Below are positions 24,532-33,640 of a stretch of 64,000 nt of DNA, piece after piece. The translations under genes were made by a program, and so were the position numbers. The notes under the pieces were generated by a model, which saw nothing but the letters and a program-made list of their open reading frames with translations, did no database searches and was not told the origin of the DNA. The DNA lies in the NCBI RefSeq assembly GCF_001423185.1, contig NZ_LMOB01000001.1:1082875-1146874 (forward strand), in the 5' to 3' direction. How positions within the stretch are numbered: the stretch's first letter is position 1; each line of letters begins with the position of its first letter. The stretch comes from Plantibacter sp. Leaf314. GTDB taxonomy: Bacteria; Actinomycetota; Actinomycetes; Actinomycetales; Microbacteriaceae.

Positions 24532-25734
24532 GTGAGGATCGCAATCGTGACCGAGTCGTTCCTGCCGCAGATGAACGGCGTCACCCACTCCCTGCTCCGC
24601 ATCATGGAGCATTTCGCGGACCGCGGTGACGAGGTGCTCGTCATCGCCCCGGGTGCCGGCGCCTCGACGCCGAGCCACCACGAGGGGTTCCGGGTCGACG
24701 GCGTGCCGTCGATCCCGCTCCCCCGGTACCGCAACGTGCGGGTGGCCGCGGGTGGTGTCGGCCGTATCACCGAGCTGCTGCGCGGCTTCCGGCCGGACGT
24801 CGTCCACCTGGCCTCCCCGTTCGTGCTGGGGTGGCGCGGGGTGCAGGCGGCCGAGCGACTCGGCGTCCCGACCGTCGCGGTCTACCAGACCGACATCCCC
24901 GCGTACGCCGGACGCTACGGGTTCCCGGTGGCGGAGTCACTGCTCTGGCAGCACGTCGAACGCCTCCACGGCAAGGCGACGATCACCCTCGCACCCTCGC
25001 GACAGTCGATCGCGCAGCTGGAGGCGCACGCGATCCCCCGCGTCCGCCTCTGGGTCCGCGGTGTCGACGCGGCCCGGTTCTCACCGGAGCGGCGCAGCGA
25101 GGCCTGGCGTCGGTCCATCGCGCCGAACGGTGAGCGGATCGTCGGATACGTCGGGCGTCTCGCCGCGGAGAAGCAGGTCGCCGATCTGGCGGTCCTCGGC
25201 GGCCTCCCTGGCGTGAAACTCGTCGTCGTCGGCGAGGGACCGCTCCGCGCCGCACTCGAACAGCGGCTCCCCGACGCGGTCTTCACCGGGTTCCTCGGCG
25301 GCGAGGAGCTCGCGGTCGCGATGGCGGGACTCGACGTCTTCGTCCACCCCGGGGAGTCGGAGACGTTCTGCCAGACGATCCAGGAGGCGATGGCGTCAGG
25401 CGTGCCCGTGGTCGCGACCGGGCGCGGTGGTCCCGTAGACCTCGTCGACTCCAGCCGGACCGGGTGGCTGTACGAGCCCGGCAGGCTCGAACAGCTGCGC
25501 GGCTTCGTCCAGGACCTCGTCGGCGACGAGGTGAAGCGTGCGGCGTTCGGAGCTGCGGCCCGAGCCGGCGTCCTCCCGCGCAGTTGGAAGAGCGTCAGCA
25601 GCGCGCTCATCGGCCACTACAGCGATGCCATCGAACTCCACCAGGGAGCGCGGGCACAGCGCGGTGGACTCGACCCTCGGTCGCCGGTCCCCCGCGTCAT
25701 TCGTCCGGGTAGCGGACGCCGATCTGACGCCTGA
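24532..25734 (+). CDS. GT4-family glycosyltransferase (mannosyltransferase-like)
   Basis: A GT-B enzyme of about 400 residues. The start RIAIVTESFLPQMNGVTHSL and the C-terminal EX7E motif (GESETFCQTIQEAMASG) are typical of GT4 retaining transferases. VGYVGRLAAEKQV and VVVGEGPLR bind the nucleotide sugar. It resembles PimB/MgtA-type mannosyltransferases acting on lipid acceptors; donor and acceptor are inferred. GTG 24532 fits family alignments, while GTG 24526 has a better placed GGAG. The last 38 bases overlap the end of the convergent oxidoreductase gene. Confidence 0.87.
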   Translation: MRIAIVTESFLPQMNGVTHSLLRIMEHFADRGDEVLVIAPGAGASTPSHHEGFRVDGVPSIPLPRYRNVRVAAGGVGRITELLRGFRPDVVHLASPFVLGWRGVQAAERLGVPTVAVYQTDIPAYAGRYGFPVAESLLWQHVERLHGKATITLAPSRQSIAQLEAHAIPRVRLWVRGVDAARFSPERRSEAWRRSIAPNGERIVGYVGRLAAEKQVADLAVLGGLPGVKLVVVGEGPLRAALEQRLPDAVFTGFLGGEELAVAMAGLDVFVHPGESETFCQTIQEAMASGVPVVATGRGGPVDLVDSSRTGWLYEPGRLEQLRGFVQDLVGDEVKRAAFGAAARAGVLPRSWKSVSSALIGHYSDAIELHQGARAQRGGLDPRSPVPRVIRPGSGRRSDA

Positions 25735-26731
25735 CCTCGTCGAGCGTCTCCATGATCGCGACCGTCTCGGCCAGCGGCATGATCTCACCGGAGAGACGAC
25801 CCTCGGAGACGAGCCGTTCGAGCTCCCAGGCCTGGAAATGCATGCCGCGACCCTCGACCTCGGAGCGGTAGGTCTCGACGACCTCCCCGCTCGTGTCGAA
25901 CACCCGGAACGTGGTCGCCGTGTACCAGACCCGATCGAACTCGATCCATCCCTCGGTGCCGACGATGGCGGCGCGGTTCGGCCCGACGGTGTTGCTCGCG
26001 GAGAGGGTGTTCGCCACTTGACCGTCCGCGTAGCCGAAGAGCGTCGCGACCTGCATGTCGGCGCCCGTGTCGCGCAAGGCGGCGGTCGCCTGGATCGACG
26101 TCGGGGTGCCGAAGACCGCCGAGGCGAAGGAGACGGGGTACACGCCGAGGTCGAGCAGGGCACCGCCGCCCAGTTCGAGGTTGTTCATCCGGTGCTGCGG
26201 GTCGTCGGAGAGCAGCTGTGTGTGATCGGCGACGAGGCTGCGCGGCTGACCGATCACACCGTCCGCGAGCAACTCGCGGAGACGGACCATGTGCGGGAGG
26301 AACCGGGTCCACATCGCCTCGAGGACGACGAGGCCGCGCTCTGCGGCGAGCGCGACGACCGCCTGCGCCTCGGCGGCGTTGAGGGTGAAGGGCTTCTCGA
26401 TGAGGACGTGCTTCCCGGCGTCGAGGGCGAGGACCGCCTGCTCGGCGTGGAACGGGTGCGGGGTCGCGATGTAGACGACGTCCACCTCGGGATCGGCGAC
26501 GAGGGCCTCGTACCCGACGTGGACGTTCGGGATGTCGAACTCGGCGGCGAACGCGGCCGCGGTCTCGGCGGACCGCGAGGCGACGGCCCTGACGTCGAAT
26601 CCGTGTCGGCGGAGGTCGGCGGTGAAGCTCTTCGCGACGCCCGCGGGGCCGAGGATGCCCCATCGCAGGCCGGCTGAGGAACCCGCGGCTGCACTCCCCG
26701 GGGATGGCTGGTCGGTGTGCTGATCCGTCAT
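25697..26731 (-). CDS. Gfo/Idh/MocA-family oxidoreductase
   Basis: A 344-residue NAD(P)-dependent enzyme. The Rossmann turn is RWGILGPAGVAKSF. The catalytic segment has HVLIEKPFTLNAAEA with the Lys of EKP, and VLEAMWTRFLPH and LGVYPVSFASAVFG follow in the C-terminal beta domain. Members oxidise or reduce sugars and related polyols or dihydrodiols. ATG 26731 has an AAGGAG ribosome site at seven bases. It converges with the GT4 gene. Confidence 0.9.
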   Translation of the reverse strand: MTDQHTDQPSPGSAAAGSSAGLRWGILGPAGVAKSFTADLRRHGFDVRAVASRSAETAAAFAAEFDIPNVHVGYEALVADPEVDVVYIATPHPFHAEQAVLALDAGKHVLIEKPFTLNAAEAQAVVALAAERGLVVLEAMWTRFLPHMVRLRELLADGVIGQPRSLVADHTQLLSDDPQHRMNNLELGGGALLDLGVYPVSFASAVFGTPTSIQATAALRDTGADMQVATLFGYADGQVANTLSASNTVGPNRAAIVGTEGWIEFDRVWYTATTFRVFDTSGEVVETYRSEVEGRGMHFQAWELERLVSEGRLSGEIMPLAETVAIMETLDEVRRQIGVRYPDE

Positions 26732-26896
26732 GGCTCTCCTTCGATGCGCGTTCCAGCAGCCTACTGGAGGGCGTCGATCAGGCCTCCGGGTTCGGGGATA
26801 GCCCTGCTCGCTCCAGCCGTGCTGCGCCGTAGGCTGAAGACTCGACCACGTCCGCCATCCCGCCGCGGACCAGGTCCGGCTGTTGGGGGAAGCACT

Positions 26897-27394
26897 GTGG
26901 GGGCAATCGAATCGAGCGGACGCCGACGCGCCGTCCGCAGCGCCCGGGCCGTCTCGCTCGGTGTCGCCGGGCTCCTCGCGCTGAGCGCCTGCGTCGCAGC
27001 GCCTGCAGCACCGCCGGTCACCGTCGTCGTCACCGAGCGGCCCGACCCGTCGCCGTCCGTCGCTCCCGTGCCGACCCAGACGGCACGCGACGCCCTGCCG
27101 CCCGAGCCGGCACCCATCGTCCCGAACGCCCCCGCGGAACCGGCGGAACCGATCCCGGAGGGTCCGGCGTACGACCTCGGACCGCGCGACGGGGCGCTCG
27201 GTCCGGTCGTCTCGGACGCCGACGGCAATCCCGTCAGCTACACCGTGGTCGCGGGTGACGTGTTCTTCGACATCGCCCAGCGCTTCGACCTGCCGCAGCA
27301 GCAGTTGCTCCGGATGAACCCGTCGATCCCGGGGTTCGGTCTCGACATCTACATCGGCGACATCGTCAACCTCGATTGGACGACCACGCGCTGA
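26897..27394 (+). CDS. LysM-domain lipoprotein
   Basis: A 165-residue exported lipoprotein. A basic N terminus (SSGRRRAVRSAR) and hydrophobic stretch lead to lipobox LSAC, where Cys would be lipidated. A Pro/Ala-rich linker follows. The C-terminal 50 residues form a LysM domain (YTVVAGDVFFDIAQRFDLP and later INP-like RMNPSIPG), which binds peptidoglycan. GTG 26897 has a GGGGGAAG ribosome site. The gene stands alone and converges with the citrate transporter gene. Confidence 0.85.
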   Translation: MGAIESSGRRRAVRSARAVSLGVAGLLALSACVAAPAAPPVTVVVTERPDPSPSVAPVPTQTARDALPPEPAPIVPNAPAEPAEPIPEGPAYDLGPRDGALGPVVSDADGNPVSYTVVAGDVFFDIAQRFDLPQQQLLRMNPSIPGFGLDIYIGDIVNLDWTTTR

Positions 27395-27430
27395 GTGCCC
27401 GGCCGGCCACCGCCCGTCAGCCCCTGCCGC

Positions 27431-28855
27431 TCAGCCGAACGGGATCGTGCCGACGAGCACGCCCACCACGAGCATCACGAGGGACACGATCGCCGCCCGC
27501 CAGAGGACCTTCTTGTGGTGGTCGCCCAGGTTCACACTCGCGAGCGAGACGAGCAGGAGGATCGCCGGGACGAGGGGGCTCTGCAGGTGGACCGGCTGCC
27601 CGGTGATCGACGCCCGCGCCATCTCGACCGGTTCGATGCCGAACGTCGACGCGCTCTCCGCGAGGACCGGCAGGATGCCGAAGTAGAACGCGTCGTTGCT
27701 CATGAAGAAGGTCATCGGGATGCTGAGCACGCCGGTGATGACGGCGAGGAACGGCCCGAGCTCGTTCGGGATGATGTCGACGATCCAGTCGGCCATCGCC
27801 GTGACCATGCCCGTCCCGTTGAGCACGCCGATGAGCACGCCGGCCGCGAGCACCATGGAGACGACGCCGACGATGCTCGGCGCGTGGGCGACGATCTCCT
27901 TCGACTGCTGGGCCAGCCGCGGGAAGTTCACCAGCAGTGCCACCGCGGTGCCCACCATGAACACGTAGGGCAGCGGCATCAGGTCGACGACCAGCAGGGT
28001 CATGACGGCGATGGTCAGGACGAGGTTCACCCAGATGAGCCGCGGTCGGAGCGTGTCGCGATCGGGGTCGAGCATGGTGTCGGCCATCGCGGTGTCGTCG
28101 GGCCGCACCAGGGTGGCGAGGCGCCCGCGGGCACTGGTCGAGAAGGTGGTCGCCATCCCACCGGTGAGCGGGTGGTCGGCGGGTCCCGAGCCGGAGCCCG
28201 GTGCTGCGACGCCCCTCGGGTCCGCTCCGAGGAGGTCGACGCCGGCGAGTCGTTTCCGCTCGCCGAGCCCGAGGAACCAGGCGAAGACGAAGACGAGGAC
28301 CAGACCTGCGGCCAGGGACGGCAGCATCGGCACGAAGATCTCCGTCGGCGAGACGCCCAGTGCGGAGGCGGCACGGACGGTCGGCCCGCCCCACGGGACG
28401 ATGTTGAGGGTGCCGTTCGCGAGCCCGGCGACACAGGTGAGCACGACGGGGTTCATCCCGAGGCGCAGGTAGATCGGCAGCATCGCCGCCGTGGTCACGA
28501 TGAAGGTCGTGGATCCGTCGCCGTCGAGGGAGACCGCGCCGGCCAGGAGTGCCGTGCCGACGACGATCTTGGCCGGGTCGTTGCCGAGGGCGCGGACGAT
28601 GAACCGGACGAGCGGGTCGAAGAGACCGACGTCGATCATGATCCCGAAGTACATGATCGCGAACATGAGCAGGGCGGCGGTGGGCGCGAGGCTCCCGATG
28701 GCCTCGATGACCATGTCGCCGAGACCGAGGCCGGCACCCGCGAAGAGTCCGAAGACCGTGGGGACGATGATGAGCGCCACCATCGGGGTGAGGCGCTTCG
28801 TCATGATCAGCACCATGAAGGTGAGGATCATCGCGAATCCGAGAATGACCAGCAT
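27431..28855 (-). CDS. citrate-metal symporter, CitMHS family
   Basis: A 474-residue membrane carrier with about 12 helices. Family features are the start MLVILGFAMI, SLDGDGSTTFIVT in the first half and NIVPWGGPTVRAAS. SMVLAAGVLIGVLNGTG and FYFGILPVLAE occur in the second half. CitMHS proteins import citrate complexed with Mg or other divalent metals together with protons. ATG 28855 has an AAGGAG site, and the in-frame extension upstream is not supported. The two-component genes on the opposite strand begin 228 bases away and probably control it. Confidence 0.92.
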   Translation of the reverse strand: MLVILGFAMILTFMVLIMTKRLTPMVALIIVPTVFGLFAGAGLGLGDMVIEAIGSLAPTAALLMFAIMYFGIMIDVGLFDPLVRFIVRALGNDPAKIVVGTALLAGAVSLDGDGSTTFIVTTAAMLPIYLRLGMNPVVLTCVAGLANGTLNIVPWGGPTVRAASALGVSPTEIFVPMLPSLAAGLVLVFVFAWFLGLGERKRLAGVDLLGADPRGVAAPGSGSGPADHPLTGGMATTFSTSARGRLATLVRPDDTAMADTMLDPDRDTLRPRLIWVNLVLTIAVMTLLVVDLMPLPYVFMVGTAVALLVNFPRLAQQSKEIVAHAPSIVGVVSMVLAAGVLIGVLNGTGMVTAMADWIVDIIPNELGPFLAVITGVLSIPMTFFMSNDAFYFGILPVLAESASTFGIEPVEMARASITGQPVHLQSPLVPAILLLVSLASVNLGDHHKKVLWRAAIVSLVMLVVGVLVGTIPFG

Positions 28856-29070
28856 GTCGACTCCTTCGTCTGCGTGCACCGCGGTGTGCACGACGTGACC
28901 CGTCGCGGTGGCGCGCACGAGGCGCCGGCTGCTGCGGGTGTTCACGGAACCGTACGGGAGCGGCGCCGAGCTGTCTCGCTTGTGGGCGTTCGGCGCGGAT
29001 CTGCCAGTTCCGTCGACTTCTGCGCGTTCTGCTCATCCGGTCGCCTTCGGCACCGTCACCGCGAGCGCCG

Positions 29071-29076
29071 TACCAT
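29071..29076 (+). promoter_or_regulatory. -10 box (TACCAT) of the CitA-like kinase gene
   Basis: TACCAT ends seven bases before ATG 29084. Confidence 0.5.
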
Positions 29077-29083
29077 CGGAGCC

Positions 29084-30823
29084 ATGATCGGCGATGGAGC
29101 GGCGAGGCCGGAACGGCGGCGTGCCCGACGCTCGAGCTTCGCGGCGCAGGTCCTCGTCCTCCAACTCATCGTGGTCACGGCCGTCGTCGTGGTGTGCACC
29201 GGGGTCTACGCCTGGATGAGCAGCGAACGCCTCGTGCAGGAGGCCCAGTCGACGGCCTTGGCGATCGCCCAGAGCGTCGCGAGCGACCCGGACGTCCGAT
29301 CGGCCGTGACCCTCGAGGCGCGCACCCCCGGGACGCCCGAGACCGCCGAGCTGCGGACCTCCACCCTGCAGGCGCTCGCTGCCGAGGTCCGTGCACGGAC
29401 CGGCGCGCTCTTCGTGGTCGTCACCGACGAACGCGGGATCCGTCTGGCGCATCCCGATCCCGACGAACTCGGACGCCAGGTGAGCACGAGCGCCGAAGCG
29501 GCGCTGTCCGGCCGGGAGTCCGTGTCGTGGGAGACCGGGACCCTCGGTCCTTCCGCGCGGGCCAAGGTGCCCGTGTTCGCGGCCGAGTCGACGGACACCG
29601 CGGGTGCCGTCGTCGGCGCAGGCGCCGGGGAGGTCGTCGGAGAGGTCAGCGTGGGGTTCGCCCCGCAGCGGGTCTTCGCCGACGTCGCGCGGGAGACGAC
29701 GCTGGTCGCGGGGGCAGCCCTCCTGGCGTTGACCATCGGCCTGGTCGCGTCCATGCTCATCCGGCGCCGACTGCGGCGATTGACCCTCGGCCTCGGCCCG
29801 GAGGAGCTCGCCGCCCTGGTGCAGAACCAGGCCGCTGTGCTCGGCGGCGTCGGCGAGGGGGTCGTCGGGGTCTCCCCGCGCGGGATCGTGACGGTGTGCA
29901 CCGATCAGGCGGCCCGCCTGCTCGGCGTCGACGCGACCGTCGGACGCCCCTTCGCCGAGCTCGATCTGCCCGAGCGACTCATCGCCCTCGTGGCGGACGA
30001 CGCACCCGCTCAGGTCCCGACCCAACTCGTCGTCGGCTCCCGGGTCCTCTTCATCGACGTCCGGACGGTGTCGCAGGACGGCGTGGACCTCGGCCGGGTC
30101 GTCGTCGTGCGCGACCGCACCGACGTCGAGGCGCTGACCCGCCGACTCGACGCCGTCGCGACGATGACCACCGCCCTCCGCGCGCAGCGGCACGAGTTCG
30201 CGAACCGTCTGCACGCGATCTCCGGCCTGCTCGAGACCGGTCAGGACGACGAGGCCCGTGGGTACCTCGCGAACGTGCTCGACCACGGCCCACTGCGATA
30301 CCCCGTCCAGCACGCCGATCGACTCACGGAACCGTACCTGCAGGCGTTCCTCGGCGCGAAGGGGGTCGAGGCCGCGGAACGCGGGGTGCTCCTGACCATC
30401 GGATCGGAGACCCTCGTCACCGGATCGCTGTGCGATCCTGAGGACGTGACCACCGTGCTCGGGAACCTGCTCGACAACGCCGTCCGGGCCGCCGTCGCCG
30501 GTTCGGCACGACCGGCCTGGGTCGAAGTCGAGGTCCTCGACCACGGCTCCGAGCTCCACTGCTCCGTCATGGACTCGGGCGACGGCATCGTCCCGACCCT
30601 CGAGATCGGCGAGCGACGCCCACCCGAGGAACCCACCGTCGAGGATCCGGACGCGATCCACGGACAGGGGTTCGGTCTCCCCCTCTCCCGGGACATCGCG
30701 CGCCGACGCGGCGGCGAGGTGTGGCTCGCATCGCCTGGCGCCCCAGGCAGCCACGGCGCGGTGTTCTGCGCGCGCCTGCCGGGGACCGTGGATCCGATCT
30801 CGCCCGAGAAGAACGACGACTGA
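29084..30823 (+). CDS. CitA/DcuS-type sensor histidine kinase
   Basis: A 579-residue membrane kinase. TM1 is at about 22-42, an external Cache-type sensor at 43-200, and TM2 at about 205-228. A cytoplasmic PAS domain spans about 245-340 (GVGEGVVGVSPRG). The phospho-acceptor helix reads LRAQRHEFANRLHAISG, the H-box form of the CitA/DcuS family. The ATPase has NLLDNAVRAA, MDSGDGI and GQGFGLPLSRDIARRRGG. It likely detects citrate or another di/tricarboxylate outside the cell and controls the divergent CitMHS gene. Its TGA overlaps the ATG of the regulator gene. Confidence 0.92.
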   Translation: MIGDGAARPERRRARRSSFAAQVLVLQLIVVTAVVVVCTGVYAWMSSERLVQEAQSTALAIAQSVASDPDVRSAVTLEARTPGTPETAELRTSTLQALAAEVRARTGALFVVVTDERGIRLAHPDPDELGRQVSTSAEAALSGRESVSWETGTLGPSARAKVPVFAAESTDTAGAVVGAGAGEVVGEVSVGFAPQRVFADVARETTLVAGAALLALTIGLVASMLIRRRLRRLTLGLGPEELAALVQNQAAVLGGVGEGVVGVSPRGIVTVCTDQAARLLGVDATVGRPFAELDLPERLIALVADDAPAQVPTQLVVGSRVLFIDVRTVSQDGVDLGRVVVVRDRTDVEALTRRLDAVATMTTALRAQRHEFANRLHAISGLLETGQDDEARGYLANVLDHGPLRYPVQHADRLTEPYLQAFLGAKGVEAAERGVLLTIGSETLVTGSLCDPEDVTTVLGNLLDNAVRAAVAGSARPAWVEVEVLDHGSELHCSVMDSGDGIVPTLEIGERRPPEEPTVEDPDAIHGQGFGLPLSRDIARRRGGEVWLASPGAPGSHGAVFCARLPGTVDPISPEKNDD

Positions 30824-31494
30824 TGCCCACCGAACTCACCGTCCTCGTCGTCGACGACGACTTCCACGTCGCCCGTCTGCACTGCCGGATCGTCGACGAA
30901 CTGGACGGGTTCCGTGCCCTCCCGCCCGTGGGGTCCGCCGCGGAGGCCGCGCGGACCGTCGCGACGGAGCGTCCGGACCTCGTCCTGCTCGACGGGTACC
31001 TGCCCGACCGGAACGGCCTCGACCTCCTCGTCGACCTCCCGGTCGACACCATCGTCGTCTCGGCCGCATCGGACGGCGCATCGATCCGGAGGGCATTGCG
31101 ATCCGGAGCGCTGGGATACCTCGTGAAGCCGTTCGCCCCGCAACTGTTGCAGGACCGACTCGCGGCGTACGCCCGCTTCCGGAACGTCCTCGGCGAGGCC
31201 GTCAACGCCGACCAGGAGACCATCGAACGGGCTCTGAGGATCCTCCACTCCGGGGACACCGCAGCACCGACGCGGTCGCGGTCCGCGACGGAGACGGCCG
31301 TCCTCGAGGCGGTGTCGGCCGTGGACGGCGAGCGCTCGGCAGCCGAGGTCGCGGAACTGGTGGGCGTCTCCCGCGCGACCGCCCAGCGGTACCTGTCGGC
31401 CCTGGCGGGCCGGGGCCTGCTCACGACGCAGCTGCGGTACGGAACGACCGGTCGGCCGGAACACCGCTACGCCCTCACCGACCGTTCGCGCTGA
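30823..31494 (+). CDS. CitB/DcuR-type response regulator
   Basis: A 223-residue regulator. The receiver has VLVVDDDFHVA, LVLLDGYLPDRNG with the phosphorylatable Asp, and YLVKPFAP. A linker leads to a C-terminal winged helix (AAEVAELVGVSRATAQRYLSALAGRGLL). It is translationally coupled to the kinase gene (TGATG overlap). Its target is inferred to be the CitMHS promoter region at 28856-29083. Confidence 0.92.
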   Translation: MPTELTVLVVDDDFHVARLHCRIVDELDGFRALPPVGSAAEAARTVATERPDLVLLDGYLPDRNGLDLLVDLPVDTIVVSAASDGASIRRALRSGALGYLVKPFAPQLLQDRLAAYARFRNVLGEAVNADQETIERALRILHSGDTAAPTRSRSATETAVLEAVSAVDGERSAAEVAELVGVSRATAQRYLSALAGRGLLTTQLRYGTTGRPEHRYALTDRSR

Positions 31495-31510
31495 CGCGGA
31501 TCATGCCGGC

Positions 31511-31543
31511 GGCTGGGCGATCCCCCCACGACATCGCCCAGCC
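31511..31543 (+). terminator. terminator of the citrate two-component operon
   Basis: An 11-bp stem, GGCTGGGCGAT paired with ATCGCCCAGCC, with an 11-base loop lies 17 bases after the regulator stop. No long T-run follows. Confidence 0.55.
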
Positions 31544-31702
31544 CGGCACGTGAACCAACTCTCCGCCGATGGATGACGACATGCCCCCGCACGTCCGTGA
31601 TCCATCCGTCGTCACACGACGATCAGCAAAGTGAGTTAATCACCCTACTGATTCTAGAGTCGCGCTCCGACGAGGGCGTCAGGGCTATCCCCTAACGTGC
31701 GT
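31544..31702. other. AT-richer gap between convergent genes
   Basis: No gene is seen. The stretch 31620-31662 is AT-rich for this genome and includes GTGAGTTAATCAC, an inverted repeat with GTGA/TCAC arms. It lies downstream of both flanking genes, so it is not an obvious promoter for either. Confidence 0.4.
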
Positions 31703-32362
31703 TCAGGCTTCGGTGGCCTGCGGGTCGAAGGCCGCATCCAGGACGGCGAGCACCTCCGGCTGTCGGTCCACGACGATGACCGCCGTGATGAGCAGGCGCC
31801 ACATGGCGTCGACGGCGTTCAGCAGATCGCTCCGACCCGTCAGCATGCTCGAGATCAACTGGGTTCCCGTGAAGAACGCCACGAACGACCGGGCGAGATC
31901 CGAGGGGTCCAGCGAGGAGCGCAGCTCTCCCAGCTCGATCGACGCCTGCACCTGCTGCTCGACGTTCGCGATCCACCGCTCGTGGAAGTCGGAGGTGGGA
32001 GCCTGAATCACGCCCTGCTCCAGCGACAGGCGGAGCCCCGCCCGTGCGATGGGGTCGGTGAGCAACAGTTCGGTGATCATCCGCGAGGCCTGCACGAGCG
32101 CACCGAACGGCGACGACGCCGTGGTCGGGGCGGTCAGGGCAGCGATGGAGCGCTGGCTCTGCTCGTTGATGACGGCGAGCGCCAACTCCTCCTTCGAGGG
32201 GAAGTAGAAGTAGAGCGAGCCCTGCGTCGTCCCCGCTTCGCGGGCGATGTCCGACAGGCTCGCCTGTCCATAGCCGACCCGGTCGAACATGCGCGCGGCA
32301 CCTTCGACGACGGTCTGGCGTCGTTCATGACCTCGCTGCTGCTGTGGTCGTCGTTCGGGCAT
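31703..32362 (-). CDS. TetR-family regulator, ArpA/ScbR-like
   Basis: A 219-residue regulator. The N-terminal helix-turn-helix reads YGQASLSDIAREAGTTQGSLYFYFPSKEELALAV, close to the gamma-butyrolactone receptor group (ScbR/ArpA). The C-terminal ligand domain has FVAFFTGTQLISSMLTGR. Ligand unknown. A perfect palindrome lies 93 bases upstream of ATG 32362 and may be its operator. A CAGGAT hexamer six bases before the ATG could serve as a leaderless -10 box. Confidence 0.88.
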   Translation of the reverse strand: MPERRPQQQRGHERRQTVVEGAARMFDRVGYGQASLSDIAREAGTTQGSLYFYFPSKEELALAVINEQSQRSIAALTAPTTASSPFGALVQASRMITELLLTDPIARAGLRLSLEQGVIQAPTSDFHERWIANVEQQVQASIELGELRSSLDPSDLARSFVAFFTGTQLISSMLTGRSDLLNAVDAMWRLLITAVIVVDRQPEVLAVLDAAFDPQATEA

Positions 32363-32454
32363 GTGCGTATCCTGCTTCTGTCATCCCCCGATTCAGACAC
32401 CAGCGTAGCGACTCCGAGCTGGGAAGTCGGTGACGAATGCGCCGGAACGCAGGA

Positions 32455-32472
32455 ACAAGTCGACCGACTTGT
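32455..32472. promoter_or_regulatory. perfect palindrome, candidate TetR operator
   Basis: ACAAGTCG and CGACTTGT form 8-bp arms around an AC centre. A related half-site AAGTCGGT occurs at 32424-32431. It lies between the LysR and TetR genes, upstream of the TetR gene. Confidence 0.6.
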
Positions 32473-32581
32473 GTCCAGAGAACGCCCGGTCCCAGAGGGA
32501 AAGGACGCGCCAGGATGCCGACCGGGCCCGGCGGGCGCCACCGTCGCACCGACGCCCGACCCGCTCGTCAGCCCGTCGGGA

Positions 32582-33424
32582 TCACTCGCGGCGGGTGACG
32601 AGTGCGAACCGCTCCCGAAGCTCGGGGGCGTCGGCGAACGGGCGCCAACAGAGGCCGTCGCCCTCGCGCATGGCCGCGACCGGCCGGAGTGCGACGAGTC
32701 GCTCGCCGAAGCGGAGCGCGTCGAGGAACAGGGTGTCGTTGCCGGCGTCGATGGTCAACGAGCGCGGGTACCAGCCGCGGGCGGCGAGTGCTCCGGCCAG
32801 CCACGCCGAGTACTCGGGGTCCTTGCCGGGCTCCGGGCGCAGTAGCTCCTGATCGGCGAGGTCGGACCAGTCGATGGCGTCCTTCTTGGACAGCGGGTGC
32901 GCGGCACGCATGACGACCCCGAGCGGCAGCGCCGCGATCTCCTCGGCAGCGAGCGCCTCGGGCAGATCGATGGGCAGGCGCACGATGGTGGCGTCGAGGC
33001 GCCCCGTGGTGACGAGGTGGAGCTGTTCGACCGGCTCGATCGCCACGGCGACGGCCGGCACGTCGATACGACGTCCGGCCTCGGACACGACGGCGTCCCA
33101 GGTCGTGGGTGGACGACCGACCCGGATGTGTCGCGCGGGGGACGCCGGGTCCATGTCGGCGACCACGTCGATGAAGGTGCGGGCCTTCAACAGGAAGCGC
33201 TGCCCCTCGCGGGTCGGACGGTACTCCTCGCCGAGCACACTGAAGAGCTCGACGCCGAGCGCGGCCTCGAGCCGCCGCAACTGCTGGGCGAGACTCGGTT
33301 GTGCGACGCCGAGCAAGTTGGCCGCCGCCCCCAGGGTCCGCGTGTCCGCGACGACGACCGCTGACCGCAGCTGGCGGAGCGTGATGGCGTCGCGTTCGAG
33401 TTGGCGGTTGAGGTCGTGCGTCAT
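32582..33424 (-). CDS. LysR-family transcriptional regulator
   Basis: A 280-residue regulator. The winged helix is at about 15-75 (LRQLRSAVVVADTRTLGAAANLLGVAQPSLAQQLRRLEA). A linker helix and two-lobe co-inducer domain follow, shorter than the usual 300 residues. Effector and target unknown; no typical divergent target gene is adjacent, since tRNA-Arg lies behind it. The start follows a TAGGCT box by six bases. Confidence 0.88.
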   Translation of the reverse strand: MTHDLNRQLERDAITLRQLRSAVVVADTRTLGAAANLLGVAQPSLAQQLRRLEAALGVELFSVLGEEYRPTREGQRFLLKARTFIDVVADMDPASPARHIRVGRPPTTWDAVVSEAGRRIDVPAVAVAIEPVEQLHLVTTGRLDATIVRLPIDLPEALAAEEIAALPLGVVMRAAHPLSKKDAIDWSDLADQELLRPEPGKDPEYSAWLAGALAARGWYPRSLTIDAGNDTLFLDALRFGERLVALRPVAAMREGDGLCWRPFADAPELRERFALVTRRE

Positions 33425-33430
33425 GCTTCG

Positions 33431-33436
33431 AGCCTA
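33431..33436 (-). promoter_or_regulatory. -10 box (TAGGCT) of the LysR gene
   Basis: TAGGCT on the minus strand ends six bases before ATG 33424. Confidence 0.55.
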
Positions 33437-33542
33437 CGGCGTGCTCGACGCCCTATCCGACAGCCGCCCCCCGACGTGAGACCGCCTGAGTGACCCCAGC
33501 GCTCCGGGAGGGTGTCGCCGTTCGCGGGCCGTGCCCTGATGG

Positions 33543-33614
33543 TGCCCCTGGAGGGACTCGAACCCCCAACCCTTTCCTTAGGACGGAACTGCTCTTCCAT
33601 TGAGCTACAGAGGC
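33543..33614 (-). tRNA. tRNA-Arg (anticodon CCT)
   Basis: 72 bases with acceptor GCCTCTG paired to CAGGGGC, D arm GCTC/GAGC, anticodon loop GTCCTAA on stem GTTCC/GGAAA (outer pair mismatched), and T arm with GGTTCGAGTCC. It reads the AGG codon. CCA is not encoded. Confidence 0.95.
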
Positions 33615-33640
33615 TGACCCCGTCGAGTGTAGCCGGTCGC

